From Sinomonas atrocyanea (GTDB lineage: Bacteria > Actinomycetota > Actinomycetes > Actinomycetales > Micrococcaceae), in assembly GCF_030812675.1 (NCBI RefSeq), contig NZ_JAUSTE010000001.1, forward strand, positions 682,001 through 746,000: DNA of 64,000 bases. The letters are read 5' to 3'. Of this stretch, positions 16,815-28,595 are shown piece after piece. The notes under the pieces were generated by a model that was given only the letters and a program-made list of their open reading frames with translations, had not been told where the DNA came from and ran no database searches. The first letter of the stretch is position 1. Each line of letters starts with the position of its first letter. The position numbers and the translations under genes are program-made.

Positions 16815-17137
16815 TTGGCGTCCTCCTCGGCAGCCTCGGCCGGCTCGGCCTTGGCAGCCTTCTTAGCCGCCTTCTTCGTGTCCTTCGTCTCCGCGACCAC
16901 GGGGGCGGCCTCGGCACGGATGCCGAGCTCGCGCTCGCGCAGGATCGTGTAGATGCGGGCGATGTCCTTCTTGACCGCGCGGAGGCGGCCGTGGTTCTCG
17001 AGCTGGCCGGTGGCCGACTGGAAGCGCAGGTTGAACAGCTCTTCCTTGGCCTTCTTGAGCTCCTCGAAGAGGCGCTCGTTGTCCAGCTGGTCGAGCTTCT
17101 CAGCCGTCATGTCCTTCGAACCGACTGCCATTCTCAT
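16811..17137 (-). CDS. rpmC: 50S ribosomal protein L29 with C-terminal extension
   Basis: 108 residues against ~65 in E. coli. The core [20 protein letters not shown], then [18 protein letters not shown], is followed by ~40 residues rich in Ala, Glu and Lys. The ATG at 17137 overlaps the rplP stop; Met3 (17131) is an equally likely start and fits relatives that begin MAVGSKD. L29 lies beside the tunnel exit. Confidence 0.95.
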   Translation of the reverse strand: MRMAVGSKDMTAEKLDQLDNERLFEELKKAKEELFNLRFQSATGQLENHGRLRAVKKDIARIYTILRERELGIRAEAAPVVAETKDTKKAAKKAAKAEPAEAAEEDAK

Positions 17138-17550
17138 TCACCACCTTCGCGGCGCACGATGCGCGCCTTCAACGGGAGCTTGTGGATGGCGAGGCGCAGG
17201 GCCTCGCGCGCCACCTCGTCAGAGACACCGGAGAGCTCGAAGAGCACGCGGCCGGGCTTGACGTTGGCGATCCACCACTCCGGCGAACCCTTACCGGAAC
17301 CCATGCGGGTCTCGGCAGGCTTCTTGGTCAGCGGGCGGTCCGGGTAGATGTTGATCCAGACCTTGCCGCCACGCTTGATGTGACGGGTCATGGCGATACG
17401 AGCGGACTCGATCTGACGGTTGGTCACGTACGCCGGCGTGAGGGCCTGGATGCCGTACTCGCCGAAGGTGACCTTGGTGCCACCGGTGGCAGCGCCCGAG
17501 CGACCCGGGTGGTGCTGCTTGCGGTGCTTCACACGACGCGGGATAAGCAT
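17134..17550 (-). CDS. rplP: 50S ribosomal protein L16
   Basis: 138 residues. It starts [19 protein letters not shown] and contains [20 protein letters not shown] and the [19 protein letters not shown] segment. It is adjacent to rpsC without spacing and overlaps rpmC. Confidence 0.97.
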   Translation of the reverse strand: MLIPRRVKHRKQHHPGRSGAATGGTKVTFGEYGIQALTPAYVTNRQIESARIAMTRHIKRGGKVWINIYPDRPLTKKPAETRMGSGKGSPEWWIANVKPGRVLFELSGVSDEVAREALRLAIHKLPLKARIVRREGGE

Positions 17551-18393
17551 TTAAGCCTCTCCTCCTTCTGCTGCCGGAGCAGCGACTGCTTCTGCTGCAG
17601 GGGCAGCAGGTGCCTCGGCGGCCGCGGGGGCGGCCTGCGGCTGGCGGTCGCCAGACGGACGACGGCGGCGCTCGCCACCGGGGCGGCCCGCACGGTCGCC
17701 GCGGTCACCACGACCACGGGACGGAGCGGCGGCAGCCTGGGCAGCCAGCTCCTTGGAGGTCACATCGCCCTTGTAGATCCAGACCTTCACGCCGATGCGG
17801 CCGAAGGTGGTCTTGGCCTCGTAGAAGCCGTAGTCGATGTTCGCGCGGAGCGTGTGCAGCGGCACACGGCCCTCGCGGTAGAACTCCGAGCGGGACATCT
17901 CGGCGCCGCCGAGACGGCCCGAGCAGGCGATGCGGATGCCCTTGGCACCGGCGCGCTGCGCCGACTGCATGGCCTTCTTCATGGCACGGCGGAACGCGAC
18001 ACGGCTCGAGAGCTGCTCCGCGACACCCTGGGCCACCAGCTGCGCCTCGACCTCGGGGTTCTTCACCTCGAGGATGTTCAGCTGGACCTGCTTGCCGGTG
18101 AGCTTCTCGAGCTCGCCGCGGATGCGGTCGGCCTCGGCGCCGCGGCGGCCGATCACGATGCCCGGACGCGCCGTGTGGATGTCCACGCGGACGCGGTCAC
18201 GGGTGCGCTCGATCTCGACCTTGGCGATGCCGGCGCGCTCCATTCCGTTGGTCATGAGCTGGCGGATCTTGACGTCCTCACGGACGAAGTCCTTGTAGCG
18301 CTGACCGGGCTTGTTGCTGTCGGCAAACCAGTGCGAGACGTGGTCGGTGGTGATGCCGAGTCGGAACCCGTGGGGGTTGACCTTCTGTCCCAT
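17551..18393 (-). CDS. rpsC: 30S ribosomal protein S3
   Basis: 280 residues, ~45 longer than E. coli S3. [20 protein letters not shown], a KH domain with [17 protein letters not shown], and the S3 C-terminal domain ([20 protein letters not shown]) are present. The tail from ~215 is Arg/Gly then Ala/Pro rich and probably disordered. It abuts rplV and rplP. Confidence 0.97.
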   Translation of the reverse strand: MGQKVNPHGFRLGITTDHVSHWFADSNKPGQRYKDFVREDVKIRQLMTNGMERAGIAKVEIERTRDRVRVDIHTARPGIVIGRRGAEADRIRGELEKLTGKQVQLNILEVKNPEVEAQLVAQGVAEQLSSRVAFRRAMKKAMQSAQRAGAKGIRIACSGRLGGAEMSRSEFYREGRVPLHTLRANIDYGFYEAKTTFGRIGVKVWIYKGDVTSKELAAQAAAAPSRGRGDRGDRAGRPGGERRRRPSGDRQPQAAPAAAEAPAAPAAEAVAAPAAEGGEA

Positions 18394-18759
18394 TTACCGG
18401 ACCTCCTCGTTCTCGGGCGTCGCGACGACCACGGTGATGTGGCTGGTGCGCTTCTTGATGCGGTACGCGCGGCCCTGGGCACGCGGCTGGAACCGCTTCA
18501 TGGTCGGACCCTCGTCGACGAACGCCTCAGAGATGTAGAGGTCGCTCTCGTCGAACGCGACGCCGTCGCGGTCGGCGAGGACACGGGCGTTGGCCACCGC
18601 GGACGCGAGGACCTTGTACACCGGCTCCGAAGCCGCCTGCTGGGCGAACTTCAGGATCGCCAGAGCCTCATTCGCCTGCTTGCCACGAACAAGGTTGACG
18701 ACGCGCCGGGCCTTCATCGGCGTTACGCGGATGTGACGCGCAATTGCCTTGGCTTCCAT
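18394..18759 (-). CDS. rplV: 50S ribosomal protein L22
   Basis: 121 residues. [20 protein letters not shown] and the hairpin-loop region [20 protein letters not shown], which lines the exit tunnel, are clear. It lies 53 bp after rpsS. Confidence 0.97.
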   Translation of the reverse strand: MEAKAIARHIRVTPMKARRVVNLVRGKQANEALAILKFAQQAASEPVYKVLASAVANARVLADRDGVAFDESDLYISEAFVDEGPTMKRFQPRAQGRAYRIKKRTSHITVVVATPENEEVR

Positions 18760-18812
18760 TGCTTTCCTTCTCTTTCTCAGAGCTCAGCGCTGCTGCTGCC
18801 TTGCGGCAGGTA

Positions 18813-19094
18813 TCAGCGGCGCTTGCCCTTCTTGTCGTCCTTCACGTGGCCGCGGAAAGTCCGCGTCGGGGCGAATTCGCCGAGCTTGTGCCCGACCATC
18901 GACTCGGTGACGAAGACCGGGATGTGCTTGCGTCCGTCGTGCACGGCGATCGTGTGCCCGAGCATGTCGGGGACGATCATCGAGCGGCGGGACCAGGTCT
19001 TGATGACGTTCTTGGTGCCCTTCTCGTTTTCCCTGGCGACCTTCACAAAGAGGTGCTGGTCAACGAAAGGACCCTTCTTCAGGCTGCGTGGCAT
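18813..19094 (-). CDS. rpsS: 30S ribosomal protein S19
   Basis: 93 residues. [39 protein letters not shown] and [16 protein letters not shown] are family signatures. It lies 12 bp after rplB. Confidence 0.97.
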   Translation of the reverse strand: MPRSLKKGPFVDQHLFVKVARENEKGTKNVIKTWSRRSMIVPDMLGHTIAVHDGRKHIPVFVTESMVGHKLGEFAPTRTFRGHVKDDKKGKRR

Positions 19095-19106
19095 GTGTCC
19101 AGGCTC

Positions 19107-19946
<840 letters not shown>

Positions 19947-19976
19947 TTACCTGTTCCTCGTTAAAGTGGTCTCCGC

Positions 19977-20285
19977 TCAGGCGAGCGGACCGCCGAAGAT
20001 GTCGATCGTGCTGCCGTCCTTGAGAGTGACGATGGCACGCTTGGTGCTCTTGCGCTCGCCCCAGCCGAACTTGGTGCGCTTGCGCTTGCCCGGGCGGTTG
20101 AGCGTGTTGATCGAGTCGACCTTGACCGAGAAGATGCGCTCGATCGCGATCTTGATCTCGGTCTTGTTCGAGCGCGGGTCCACCAGGAAGGTGTACTTGC
20201 CCTCGTCGATCAGCCCGTAGCTCTTCTCGGAGACGACCGGCGCGAAGATGACGTCGCGCGGGTCCTTGTAGCTGGATGCGCTCAC
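19977..20285 (-). CDS. rplW: 50S ribosomal protein L23
   Basis: 102 residues. [20 protein letters not shown] and the loop [20 protein letters not shown] are diagnostic. It docks signal recognition particle and trigger factor at the tunnel exit. The start overlaps the rplD stop by 4 bp. Confidence 0.97.
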   Translation of the reverse strand: MSASSYKDPRDVIFAPVVSEKSYGLIDEGKYTFLVDPRSNKTEIKIAIERIFSVKVDSINTLNRPGKRKRTKFGWGERKSTKRAIVTLKDGSTIDIFGGPLA

Positions 20286-20902
20286 TTGGAGCCCTCCTCA
20301 TTCTTGGACTTGGACGCCACGAACGCGTCGAACGCAGGCTTCGTGAAGACCACGTCGTCGGAGACGAGAACGTCGTACGTGTTCAGCTGGTCGGCGTAGA
20401 TCGCGTGCACCTCGGTGAGGTTGCGGACCGAGAGGGCCCCCAGCTCGTCGGCGCGGTCGAGGACGACGAGCAGGTTCTTCCGCTCGGAGAGGGCGCGCAG
20501 GGTCTCCATGGCGCCCTTCGTGCTCGGCTTCTCACCGGAGACGAGGGACTCGACGACGTGGATGCGGCCGTTGCGGGCCCGGTCCGAGAGGGCGCCGCGG
20601 AGGGCAGCAGCCTTCATCTTCTTGGGGGTGCGCTGGCTGTAGTCACGCGGCACGGGACCGTGGACGACACCGCCGCCGGTCATGTGCGGGGCGCGGATCG
20701 AGCCCTGGCGGGCGCGGCCGGTGCCCTTCTGCTTGAACGGCTTGCGCCCGGCGCCGGAGACCTCACCGCGGCTCTTCACCTTGTGCGTGCCCTGGCGTGC
20801 AGCGGCCAGCTGGGCGACGACGACCTGGTGCAGCAGCGGGACGTTCGTCTGGACGTCGAAGATCTCGGCGGGGAGATCGACCTTGACAGTTGCGTTAGCC
20901 AT
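20282..20902 (-). CDS. rplD: 50S ribosomal protein L4
   Basis: 206 residues. The tunnel loop ([20 protein letters not shown]-like region with [19 protein letters not shown]) is clear near residues 60-90. In enterobacteria L4 represses the S10 operon; no equivalent leader structure was identified here. Confidence 0.97.
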   Translation of the reverse strand: MANATVKVDLPAEIFDVQTNVPLLHQVVVAQLAAARQGTHKVKSRGEVSGAGRKPFKQKGTGRARQGSIRAPHMTGGGVVHGPVPRDYSQRTPKKMKAAALRGALSDRARNGRIHVVESLVSGEKPSTKGAMETLRALSERKNLLVVLDRADELGALSVRNLTEVHAIYADQLNTYDVLVSDDVVFTKPAFDAFVASKSKNEEGSK

Positions 20903-20906
20903 GAGT

Positions 20907-21557
20907 TCAGGCTCCCTTCACGGCGGTGCGGACGAGGACGACCGAGCCGCGGGCGCCGGGGAGGGCGCCCTTGATGAGGAGCAGCGAGTTCTCGGCATCC
21001 ACGGCGTGGACGGTGAGGTTCATGGTCGTCTGGCGAACGTTGCCCATGCGACCGGCCATGCGGAGGCCCTTGAAGACGCGGCCCGGGGTGGCGCAGGCAC
21101 CGATGGAACCGGGCTTGCGGTGGTTCTTGTGGGCACCGTGGGAGGCACCGACGCCGGAGAAGCCGTGACGCTTCATGACACCGGCGAAGCCCTTGCCCTT
21201 GGTGGTGCCGACGATGTCGATCTTCTGGCCGGCCTCGAAGGTCTCCACGGAGAGCTCCTGGCCCAGCTCGTAGGACTCGGCGTCGGCGGTGCGGACCTCG
21301 ACGAGGTGGCGGCGCGGGGTCACGCCGGCCTTCTCGAAGTGGCCGGTGAGCGGCTTGTTGACCTTGCGCGGGTCAATCTGGCCGTAGCCGATCTGGACGG
21401 CGGTGTAGCCATCGGTCTCGGCGTTGCGGAGCTGGGTGACGACGTTGGCGTCGGCCTTAACGACAGTGACGGGGATGAGCTTGTTGTTCTCGTCCCAGAC
21501 CTGGGTCATGCCGAGCTTCGTGCCCAGCAGGCCCTTCACATTGCGGGTTGCGGTCAT
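20907..21557 (-). CDS. rplC: 50S ribosomal protein L3
   Basis: 216 residues. [20 protein letters not shown] at the N-terminus and [20 protein letters not shown] (with [20 protein letters not shown] after it) form the extension that reaches the peptidyl-transferase centre. It lies 21 bp after rpsJ. Confidence 0.97.
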   Translation of the reverse strand: MTATRNVKGLLGTKLGMTQVWDENNKLIPVTVVKADANVVTQLRNAETDGYTAVQIGYGQIDPRKVNKPLTGHFEKAGVTPRRHLVEVRTADAESYELGQELSVETFEAGQKIDIVGTTKGKGFAGVMKRHGFSGVGASHGAHKNHRKPGSIGACATPGRVFKGLRMAGRMGNVRQTTMNLTVHAVDAENSLLLIKGALPGARGSVVLVRTAVKGA

Positions 21558-21578
21558 AGTTCTCTCAGCACCTCCCTC

Positions 21579-21887
21579 TTAGAGCTTGATTTCGATGTTG
21601 ACGTCTGCCGGCAGGTCGAGACGCATGAGCGAGTCGACAGCCTTGGGCGTCGGGTCGATGATGTCGATCAGCCGCTTGTGCGTGCGCATCTCAAAGTGCT
21701 CGCGGCTGTCCTTGTACTTGTGCGGAGAGCGGATGACGCAGTACACGTTCTTCTCCGTGGGGAGCGGGACGGGGCCCACCACCGTTGCGCCTGCGCGCGT
21801 GACCGTCTCAACGATCTTCCGAGCCGAAGTATCGATGACCTCGTGGTCATACGACTTCAGCCGGATGCGGATCTTCTGTCCCGCCAT
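21579..21887 (-). CDS. rpsJ: 30S ribosomal protein S10
   Basis: 102 residues. [39 protein letters not shown] and [10 protein letters not shown] are diagnostic. It is the first gene of the eleven-gene S10 operon (rpsJ, rplC, D, W, B, rpsS, rplV, rpsC, rplP, rpmC, rpsQ), which is complete here. The upstream AGGCG is a weak Shine-Dalgarno. Confidence 0.97.
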   Translation of the reverse strand: MAGQKIRIRLKSYDHEVIDTSARKIVETVTRAGATVVGPVPLPTEKNVYCVIRSPHKYKDSREHFEMRTHKRLIDIIDPTPKAVDSLMRLDLPADVNIEIKL

Positions 21888-22270
21888 ATCGCCTGACTCG
21901 CTTTCGTCGTCTTAGCACTGCACTGTTCTGTTGGCTGTGGCTGCCGAAGCATTCAAGGTCACGACCACCACCGGCAGCACTGCCTGAATCCGGTGACCCG
22001 GGTTCCTCAGACAGCCGGCCTCTCCGACCCCCGCGGTCGGGCGTGTCGCGCCACTGGCGCGCACGGTCCCCTAGCCTCTTTCGCGAAGGTGGGTCATATT
22101 TGGTCTCCAGCCTGGACCCTGCACCCGGCATTATCCGGATCGGGACACGAAGGAGCGCTTGAACAACTCATCTAGTCTGCCAGAGATCTGCGCCATGCGC
22201 CAATCGAGCGCACGCGCCCGGCGGGCGGCACCCCATTGCCCTCGGGGACTGTGCTGAGGATCATAGTCCC
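21888..22270. other. Divergent leader between rpsJ and the GH1 gene
   Basis: 383 bp with no supported gene. It must contain the S10-operon promoter (minus) and the glycosidase promoter (plus). On the minus strand TTGAAT (around 21950) is a -35-like word but lacks a good -10 at 16-19 bp. A GAGGA lies ~11 nt before the GH1 start. No firm promoter is assigned. Confidence 0.35.
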
Positions 22271-23767
22271 ATGCTCCCAGCGGACCAGTCCCCGGCACCC
22301 GGCCCCGACCATGGTCCCACAGCTGCGCTCGGCCCTGCCGCCTCGGCCGTCGAGGCCCTGGCCGGGCGCATCCCGGACGGCTTCACCCTCGGAGTGGCCA
22401 CGGCGGCGTTCCAGATCGAGGGCGCGCTCGACGAGGACGGCCGCGGCCCGTCCGGCTGGGACGAGTTCGCGGCCCGGCCGGGCATGATCGCCCACGGGGA
22501 CTCCCCCGCCGTCGCGTGCGACCACTACCACCGCAGCCACGAGGACCTCGAGCTCCTGACCGACCTCGGCGTGGACTCCTACCGCTTCTCGATCGCGTGG
22601 CCCCGCGTGCAGCCGGACGGGCGCGGGGCCTGGAACGAGAAGGGCTGGGACTTCTACGACCGCCTCATCGACGACATGCTCGCCGCCGGCCTGTCCCCGA
22701 TGGCCACCCTCTACCACTGGGACACACCCCTCCCCCTCGAGCACGACGGCGGGTGGCTGAGCCGCGAGACCGCCGAACGGTGCGGGGCCTTCGCCGCAGA
22801 GGCCGGGCGCCGCTTCGGCGACCGCGTGGACCGGTGGGTGACGCTCAACGAGCCGGTGTCCGTGACCCTGAACGGCTACGCAGTCGGCATCCACGCACCG
22901 GGCAAGCAGCTCCTGTTCGACGCCATGCCCGCGGTACACCACCAGCTCCTCGCCCACGGCATGTCCGTCCAGGCCCTCCGCGCCTCGGGCGCCCAGGGCA
23001 CGATCGGGGTCACGAACATGCACGCCCCCGTGCACCCGGCAGGGGCCAATCCGCTGGACTGGATCCACGCCCGCGTCGTCGACCTCATGGTCAACCGCCT
23101 CTACGCAGACCCGATCCTCCTGGGCCGGTACCCCAAGCCGCCCTTCCTCGCGCGGCGGTTCTTCCACGCGCTGCGCGACCCGCGCCCGGAGGACCTCGCC
23201 ACGATCCACCAGCCGCTCGACTTCTACGGGGTGAACTACTACTACCCCGCGCGCATCCGCTCCGGGCCCGGGCCCACCCCCGAGGGCGTGAAGCCGACCA
23301 AGGCCATGACCAAGGTGCCGTTCCACCTTGCGGACTTCCCCGAGTATGCGAGCACCGGCTTCGGGTGGCCCATCTCCCCGAAGTACTGCGGGGTGGTCCT
23401 GTCCGAGCTCAAGAAGCGCTATGGCGACGCGCTGCCGCCGATCTACATCACGGAGAGCGGGGCGAGCTTCCCGGAGCCCGCCCAGGCGGACGGCATGGTG
23501 TACGACGACGAGCGGATCGCCTACCTCGCCTCGCACCTCGAGGCGGCGCTCGCCGCCGTGGAGCCGGGCGGCCCTGCCGAGGGGGTCGACCTGCGGGGCT
23601 GGTACGTGTGGACGCTCATGGACAACTTCGAGTGGGCAGCCGGCTACACACAGCGGTTCGGCCTCGTGCACACGGACTTCGCCACCCTCGAGCGGACCCC
23701 CAAGGCGTCCTACTACTGGCTGCGCCGGCTCGCACGCGCCCGGCACAGGCCCGCCGTGAGCGCCTGA
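22271..23767 (+). CDS. Glycoside hydrolase family 1 beta-glucosidase-like
   Basis: 498 residues, TIM-barrel GH1. The acid/base Glu194 lies in TLNEP and the nucleophile Glu395 in ITESG. The N-terminal GVATAAFQIEGA and the aglycone-site TLYHWDTPLPL are typical, and GFGWPISP is a GH1 segment. There is no signal peptide; the first ~30 residues are Ala/Pro-rich. It hydrolyses terminal non-reducing beta-D-glucosyl or related residues; sugar specificity is not decidable. It lies alone on the plus strand between tuf and rpsJ, ended by hairpin 23773-23811. A functional link with the ABC importer at 2948-6184 is possible but unproven. Confidence 0.92.
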   Translation: MLPADQSPAPGPDHGPTAALGPAASAVEALAGRIPDGFTLGVATAAFQIEGALDEDGRGPSGWDEFAARPGMIAHGDSPAVACDHYHRSHEDLELLTDLGVDSYRFSIAWPRVQPDGRGAWNEKGWDFYDRLIDDMLAAGLSPMATLYHWDTPLPLEHDGGWLSRETAERCGAFAAEAGRRFGDRVDRWVTLNEPVSVTLNGYAVGIHAPGKQLLFDAMPAVHHQLLAHGMSVQALRASGAQGTIGVTNMHAPVHPAGANPLDWIHARVVDLMVNRLYADPILLGRYPKPPFLARRFFHALRDPRPEDLATIHQPLDFYGVNYYYPARIRSGPGPTPEGVKPTKAMTKVPFHLADFPEYASTGFGWPISPKYCGVVLSELKKRYGDALPPIYITESGASFPEPAQADGMVYDDERIAYLASHLEAALAAVEPGGPAEGVDLRGWYVWTLMDNFEWAAGYTQRFGLVHTDFATLERTPKASYYWLRRLARARHRPAVSA

Positions 23768-23772
23768 CAGAC

Positions 23773-23811
23773 GGAAGGACCCCGCCGCACTGGGTGCGAC
23801 GGGGTCCTTCC
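23773..23811. terminator. Bidirectional terminator between GH1 gene and tuf
   Basis: GGAAGGACCCCG pairs with CGGGGTCCTTCC, with a further CGCA/TGCG inner stem. It begins 5 bp after the GH1 stop and ends 35 bp before the tuf stop codon, between convergent genes. Confidence 0.75.
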
Positions 23812-23846
23812 AGATCCGGCCCTCAGGCCAGCAGTTCCGCGAGGAA

Positions 23847-25037
23847 CTACTTGATGATCTTGGTCACGCGGCCCGAGCCAACGGTGCGGCCACCCTCACG
23901 GATGGCGAAGCCGAGGCCCTCTTCCATGGCGATGGGCTGGATGAGCTGGACGGTCATCTCAGTGTTGTCGCCGGGCATGACCATCTCGGTGCCCTCGGGG
24001 AGGGTGATGACGCCGGTCACGTCCGTGGTACGGAAGTAGAACTGCGGGCGGTAGTTCGAGTAGAACGGGTTGTGACGGCCGCCCTCGTCCTTCGAGAGGA
24101 TGTAGACGTTCGCCTCGAAGTCGGTGTGCGGGGTGATCGAACCCGGCTTCACGACGACCTGGCCACGCTCGACGTCCTCGCGCTTGATGCCGCGGAGCAG
24201 GAGGCCACAGTTCTCGCCGGCCCAAGCCTCGTCGAGCTGCTTGTGGAACATCTCGATACCGGTGACCGTGGTCTTCTGGACCGGACGGATGCCGACGATC
24301 TCGACCTCGGAGTTGAGGGCGAGGGTGCCACGCTCGGCGCGGCCGGTCACGACGGTGCCGCGGCCGGTGATGGTGAAGACGTCCTCGATCGGCATGAGGA
24401 ACGGCTTGTCGCGGTCACGGACCGGGTCCGGGATGTTCTCGTCGACGGCCTCCATGAGGTCCTCAACCGACTTGACCCACTTCGGGTCACCCTCAAGGGC
24501 CTTGAGGCCCGAGACGCGGATGACAGGAGCGTTGTCGCCGTCGAAGCCCTGCGAAGACAGGAGCTCACGGACCTCCATCTCGACGAGATCGAGGAGCTCC
24601 TCGTCGTCGACCATGTCTGCCTTGTTCAGCGCGACCAGCAGGTACGGCACGCCGACCTGGCGGGCGAGCAGAACGTGCTCGCGGGTCTGAGCCATCGGAC
24701 CATCAGTCGCCGCGACCACGAGAATGGCGCCGTCCATCTGCGCCGCACCCGTGATCATGTTCTTGATGTAGTCAGCGTGACCCGGAGCATCGACGTGAGC
24801 GTAGTGACGCTTCTCCGTCTGGTACTCGATGTGGGAGATGTTGATGGTGATGCCGCGCTGGCGCTCCTCAGGAGCGGAGTCGATCTGCGCGAAGTCGCGC
24901 TTCTCGTTGAGGTCGGGGTACTTGTCAGCAAGCACCTTCGAGATGGCAGCAGTCAGCGTCGTCTTGCCGTGGTCAACGTGGCCGATGGTGCCGATGTTGA
25001 CGTGCGGCTTAGTCCGCTCGAACTTTGCCTTCGCCAC
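23847..25037 (-). CDS. tuf: Elongation factor Tu
   Basis: 396 residues. GTPase G1 [11 protein letters not shown]3 DAPGHADY, G4 NKAD and the full three-domain length are present. It delivers aminoacyl-tRNA to the A site. The GTG start has AGGAGG 6 nt upstream. It lies downstream of fusA but with its own likely promoter (25106-25135), so it can be expressed above the str operon. Confidence 0.98.
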   Translation of the reverse strand: MAKAKFERTKPHVNIGTIGHVDHGKTTLTAAISKVLADKYPDLNEKRDFAQIDSAPEERQRGITINISHIEYQTEKRHYAHVDAPGHADYIKNMITGAAQMDGAILVVAATDGPMAQTREHVLLARQVGVPYLLVALNKADMVDDEELLDLVEMEVRELLSSQGFDGDNAPVIRVSGLKALEGDPKWVKSVEDLMEAVDENIPDPVRDRDKPFLMPIEDVFTITGRGTVVTGRAERGTLALNSEVEIVGIRPVQKTTVTGIEMFHKQLDEAWAGENCGLLLRGIKREDVERGQVVVKPGSITPHTDFEANVYILSKDEGGRHNPFYSNYRPQFYFRTTDVTGVITLPEGTEMVMPGDNTEMTVQLIQPIAMEEGLGFAIREGGRTVGSGRVTKIIK

Positions 25038-25105
25038 TTGTTCCTCCTAGAACTGGATTCAGAAGACTGCTTCCAGCCGCGCCTTTCGCAACTGAAACTT
25101 GTGCA

Positions 25106-25135
25106 AGTCTACTGTGGGCTGTCTTTTTTCGTGAA
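25106..25135 (-). promoter_or_regulatory. Probable tuf promoter
   Basis: On the minus strand TTCACG (-35, forward 25130-25135) and TAGACT (-10, forward 25106-25111) are 18 bp apart in the least GC-rich stretch of the gap, which also holds an A-rich spacer. The predicted start near 25099 leaves a leader of ~60 nt. It lies just after the fusA hairpin. Confidence 0.45.
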
Positions 25136-25170
25136 ATCACGCGGAAGCCGGCTCCCGCGCGGAGGGCGAC

Positions 25171-25218
25171 CCGCCGCCGTCGTGCGTCCCGGTCCCTTCG
25201 GACCGGTGCCGGCGGCGG
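25171..25218 (-). terminator. Two-part hairpin after fusA
   Basis: An outer 9-bp stem CCGCCGCCG/CGGCGGCGG encloses an inner perfect hairpin CCGGTCC-CTTC-GGACCGG at 25189-25206. It begins 18 bp after the fusA stop and upstream of the tuf promoter, suggesting partial termination between fusA and tuf. Confidence 0.6.
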
Positions 25219-25236
25219 CGGGCCGCGATCGCTGGA

Positions 25237-27351
25237 CTACTCGCCGCGCGACTTCTGGATGATCTCGTCGGCGACGGCCTTCGGGACCTCGGAGTAGCTG
25301 TCGAACTGCATCGAGTAGACAGCACGTCCCTGGGTCTTCGAGCGAAGGTCGCCGATGTAGCCGAACATCTCGGACAGCGGCACGAGGGCGCGGATGACCT
25401 TGACGCCGACAGCGTCCTCCATGGCCTGGATCTGGCCACGGCGGGAGTTCAGGTCGCCGATGACGTCGCCCATGTACTCCTCGGGCGTGCGCACCTCGAC
25501 GGCCATGAGCGGCTCGAGGAGCACAGGGTTGGCGCGACGTGCACCCTCCTTGAACACCTGCGAACCAGCGATCTTGAACGCCATCTCCGAGGAGTCGACG
25601 TCGTGGTAGGCGCCATCCGTGAGGGACGCCTTCACGCCCACCATCGGGTAGCCGGCCAGGATGCCGAACTGCATGGCGTCCTGGATGCCCGCGTCCACGC
25701 TCGGGATGTACTCGCGCGGGACGCGACCGCCGGTGACGGCGTTCACGAACTCGTAGAACGTGCCCTCGGCCGTGTCGAGCGGCTCGAACGTGACCTGCAC
25801 CTTCGCGAACTGGCCGGAACCGCCAGTCTGCTTCTTGTGCGTGTAGTCGACCTTCTCGACCTTCTTCTTGATGGTCTCGCGGTAGGCCACCTGCGGCTTG
25901 CCCACGTTGGCCTCGACCTTGAACTCGCGGCGCATGCGGTCCACCAGGATGTCCAGGTGGAGCTCGCCCATGCCGCCGATCTCGGTCTGGCCGGTCTCCT
26001 CGTTGAGGGAGACGGTGAACGTCGGGTCCTCAGCGGAGAGCTTCTGGATGGCGGTGGAGAGCTTCTCCTGGTCGCCCTTGGTCTTCGGCTCGATGGCCAC
26101 GAAGATCACGGGCTCGGGGAAGGTCATCGACTCGAGGACGATCGGGTTCGCCATGTCGCACAGCGTGTCACCGGTCGTGGTGTCCTTGAGGCCGATCACC
26201 GCGTAGATGTGGCCAGCGTGGAGCTCCTCGACGGGGTTCTCCTTGTTGGCGTGCATCTGGAAGAGCTTGCCGAGGCGCTCCTTCTTGCCCTTGGTCGAGT
26301 TCAGCACCTGCATGCCCGAGGTCGCCTTGCCCGAGTACACGCGGATGAAGTTGAGCTGGCCGAAGAACGGGTGCGCGGCAATCTTGAACGCCAGAGCGGA
26401 GAACGGCTCGTCCTCGCTCGGCTTGCGGGTCATCTCGACCGTCTCGTCCTTCGGGTCGTGGCCGATCATGGCGGGCACGTCGAGCGGGGACGGGAGGTAG
26501 TCGATGACCGCGTCGAGCATCGGCTGGACACCGCGGTTCTTGAACGCGGAGCCACAGAACACGGGGTAGATCTCCGAGTTGACCGTGAGCTTGCGGATGC
26601 CGGCCTTGAGCTCCTCGAGGGTGAGCTCCTCGCCCTCGAGGTACTTCTCCGTGAGCTCCTCGGACGCCTCGGCGACGGCCTCGACGAGCTCGTGGCGGTA
26701 CTGCTCGGCCTTCTCCTGCAGGTCCGCGGGGATCTCGCGGGTCTCGTAGGAGGCACCCATGGTCACGTCGCCCTTGGCGTCGCCAGGCCACACGAGGGCC
26801 TTCATGGTGAGCAGGTCGACGACGCCGATGAAGTCGCTCTCGGAGCCGATGGGCAGCTGCATGACGAGCGGCTTGGCACCGAGGCGCTTCACGATGGTGT
26901 CGACGGTGAAGTAGAAGTCGGCGCCGAGCTTGTCCATCTTGTTGACGAAGCAGATGCGGGGCACGTCGTACTTGTCGGCCTGGCGCCACACCGTCTCGGA
27001 CTGCGGCTCGACGCCTTCCTTGCCGTCGAAGACGGCGACGGCGCCATCGAGCACGCGCAGGGAGCGCTCGACCTCGACCGTGAAGTCCACGTGGCCGGGC
27101 GTATCGATGATGTTGATCTGGTTGTTGTTCCAGAAGCAGGACACGGCGGCAGACGTGATGGTGATGCCGCGCTCCTTCTCCTGCTCCATCCAGTCGGTCG
27201 TCGAGGCGCCGTCGTGCGTCTCGCCGATCTTGTGCGTCATGCCCGTGTAGAAGAGAATGCGCTCGGTCGTGGTGGTCTTGCCGGCATCGATGTGCGCCAT
27301 GATGCCGATGTTGCGGACCCTGCTGAGGTCGGTAAGCACGTCGAGTGCCAC
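25237..27351 (-). CDS. fusA: Elongation factor G
   Basis: 704 residues, five-domain translocase. G1 [15 protein letters not shown]3 DTPGHVDF, G4 NKMDK and the domain IV/V core with [11 protein letters not shown] are all present. GTG start. It is the third gene of the str operon (rpsL-rpsG-fusA), with hairpin 27388-27414 just before it. Confidence 0.98.
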   Translation of the reverse strand: MALDVLTDLSRVRNIGIMAHIDAGKTTTTERILFYTGMTHKIGETHDGASTTDWMEQEKERGITITSAAVSCFWNNNQINIIDTPGHVDFTVEVERSLRVLDGAVAVFDGKEGVEPQSETVWRQADKYDVPRICFVNKMDKLGADFYFTVDTIVKRLGAKPLVMQLPIGSESDFIGVVDLLTMKALVWPGDAKGDVTMGASYETREIPADLQEKAEQYRHELVEAVAEASEELTEKYLEGEELTLEELKAGIRKLTVNSEIYPVFCGSAFKNRGVQPMLDAVIDYLPSPLDVPAMIGHDPKDETVEMTRKPSEDEPFSALAFKIAAHPFFGQLNFIRVYSGKATSGMQVLNSTKGKKERLGKLFQMHANKENPVEELHAGHIYAVIGLKDTTTGDTLCDMANPIVLESMTFPEPVIFVAIEPKTKGDQEKLSTAIQKLSAEDPTFTVSLNEETGQTEIGGMGELHLDILVDRMRREFKVEANVGKPQVAYRETIKKKVEKVDYTHKKQTGGSGQFAKVQVTFEPLDTAEGTFYEFVNAVTGGRVPREYIPSVDAGIQDAMQFGILAGYPMVGVKASLTDGAYHDVDSSEMAFKIAGSQVFKEGARRANPVLLEPLMAVEVRTPEEYMGDVIGDLNSRRGQIQAMEDAVGVKVIRALVPLSEMFGYIGDLRSKTQGRAVYSMQFDSYSEVPKAVADEIIQKSRGE

Positions 27352-27387
27352 GGTGTCTCCCTGTTTGTCCTAAATGGCTGCACGTCC

Positions 27388-27414
27388 GCCGCCGGCCCTC
27401 GTGGGGCCGGCGGC
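27388..27414 (-). terminator. Hairpin between rpsG and fusA
   Basis: GCCGCCGGCCC and GGGCCGGCGGC form a perfect 11-bp stem with a 5-nt loop, 12 bp after the rpsG stop and 37 bp before the fusA start. It could be an attenuator or processing site within the str operon rather than a full terminator. Confidence 0.5.
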
Positions 27415-27425
27415 GAACCCTGGCA

Positions 27426-27896
27426 TTACCAGCGGTAGTGGGCGAAGGCCTTGTTGGACTCGGCCATCTTGTGCGTGTCCTCGCGGCGCTTCACTGCGGC
27501 ACCGAGGCCGTTCGAGGCATCGAGGATCTCGTTCTGGAGACGCTCGGTCATCGTCTTCTCGCGGCGGGCCTTCGAGTAGCCGACGAGCCAGCGGAGGGCC
27601 AGCGCGGTGGCGCGGCCGGGCTTGACCTCGACCGGGACCTGGTAGGTCGCGCCGCCGACGCGGCGGGAGCGGACCTCGAGGGTCGGGCGGACGTTGTCCA
27701 TGGCCTTCTTGAGCGCCGCGACGGGATCGTTGCCCGTCTTCTGGCGCGCGCCCTCGAGGGCACCGTAGACGATGCGCTCGGCGGTGGACTTCTTGCCGTC
27801 CACGAGGACCTTGTTGATGAGCTGCGTCACGAGCGGCGAACCGTAGACCGGGTCGACGACGAGAGGACGCTTCGGGGCAGGGCCCTTACGAGGCAT
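27426..27896 (-). CDS. rpsG: 30S ribosomal protein S7
   Basis: 156 residues. [20 protein letters not shown] and the anchor [20 protein letters not shown] region are diagnostic. The ATG shares one base with the rpsL TAA stop (TAATG), so the two are coupled. A longer upstream open frame is shadow of rpsL. Confidence 0.97.
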   Translation of the reverse strand: MPRKGPAPKRPLVVDPVYGSPLVTQLINKVLVDGKKSTAERIVYGALEGARQKTGNDPVAALKKAMDNVRPTLEVRSRRVGGATYQVPVEVKPGRATALALRWLVGYSKARREKTMTERLQNEILDASNGLGAAVKRREDTHKMAESNKAFAHYRW

Positions 27897-28270
27897 TACT
27901 TCTTCTCCTTCTTGGCGCCGTAGCGGCTGCGGGCCTGCTGGCGGTTCTTGACACCCTGGGTGTCGAGGGCACCGCGGACGATCTTGTAGCGGACACCGGG
28001 AAGGTCCTTCACGCGGCCGCCGCGCACGAGCACGATCGAGTGCTCCTGGAGGTTGTGGCCGACGCCGGGGATGTACGCCGTGACCTCGACGCCGCCATTG
28101 AGGCGGACGCGCGCAACCTTGCGGAGCGCGGAGTTCGGCTTCTTCGGGGTCGTGGTGTACACACGGGTGCACACGCCACGACGCATGGGGCTGCCCTTGA
28201 GGGCAGGGGCCTTGGTCTTGGAGACCTTCGGCGTGCGGCCCTTCCGCACCAGCTGCTGAATAGTAGGCAC
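27896..28270 (-). CDS. rpsL: 30S ribosomal protein S12
   Basis: 124 residues with a GTG start ([11 protein letters not shown]). The streptomycin-site lysines are wild type: Lys in [10 protein letters not shown] and Lys in [12 protein letters not shown]. It is the first gene of the str operon. The frame upstream of the GTG is open but unlike S12. Confidence 0.97.
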   Translation of the reverse strand: MPTIQQLVRKGRTPKVSKTKAPALKGSPMRRGVCTRVYTTTPKKPNSALRKVARVRLNGGVEVTAYIPGVGHNLQEHSIVLVRGGRVKDLPGVRYKIVRGALDTQGVKNRQQARSRYGAKKEKK

Positions 28271-28595
28271 TATCGCTCCGTCTTTGTACTTGCGTACGTC
28301 GTTGAACTTCCGCCCACGTCGCCCCGTGATGGAGGGATTCGGTGGACGCTGTCGGTTGCTTCGCACTTCCGCGGCAACCGACCGTAGGCGTGCAAAAGTG
28401 TGGCATCCGTTGCGCACCAACCCCGCAACCCGGAAACAGGCCCCGTCGCCGCTGAGTCCCGGGGGACTTTCCCGACGGCCTTCATCCACTGCCACACAGA
28501 AACAATCGAAGAAAGCCTATCACGGGCCGGCTGCTGGACCGAATTGCCCTCCCCCGCCCGCCCGGCCACTCGGCGGAGGAGGGGCGGGCGGGACG
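28271..28595. other. str-operon leader, no gene
   Basis: 325 bp upstream of rpsL without a supported gene. It contains the candidate promoter at 28514-28543 and, if that is used, a ~240-nt leader. No riboswitch or uORF is convincingly seen. Confidence 0.4.
28514..28543 (-). promoter_or_regulatory. Candidate str-operon promoter (extended -10)
   Basis: On the minus strand TGA-TAGGCT gives an extended -10 (hexamer forward 28514-28519); TTCGGT at 28538-28543 is a weak -35 at 18-bp spacing. An A/T-rich stretch (ATTGTTTC) follows at the expected start. Confidence 0.35.
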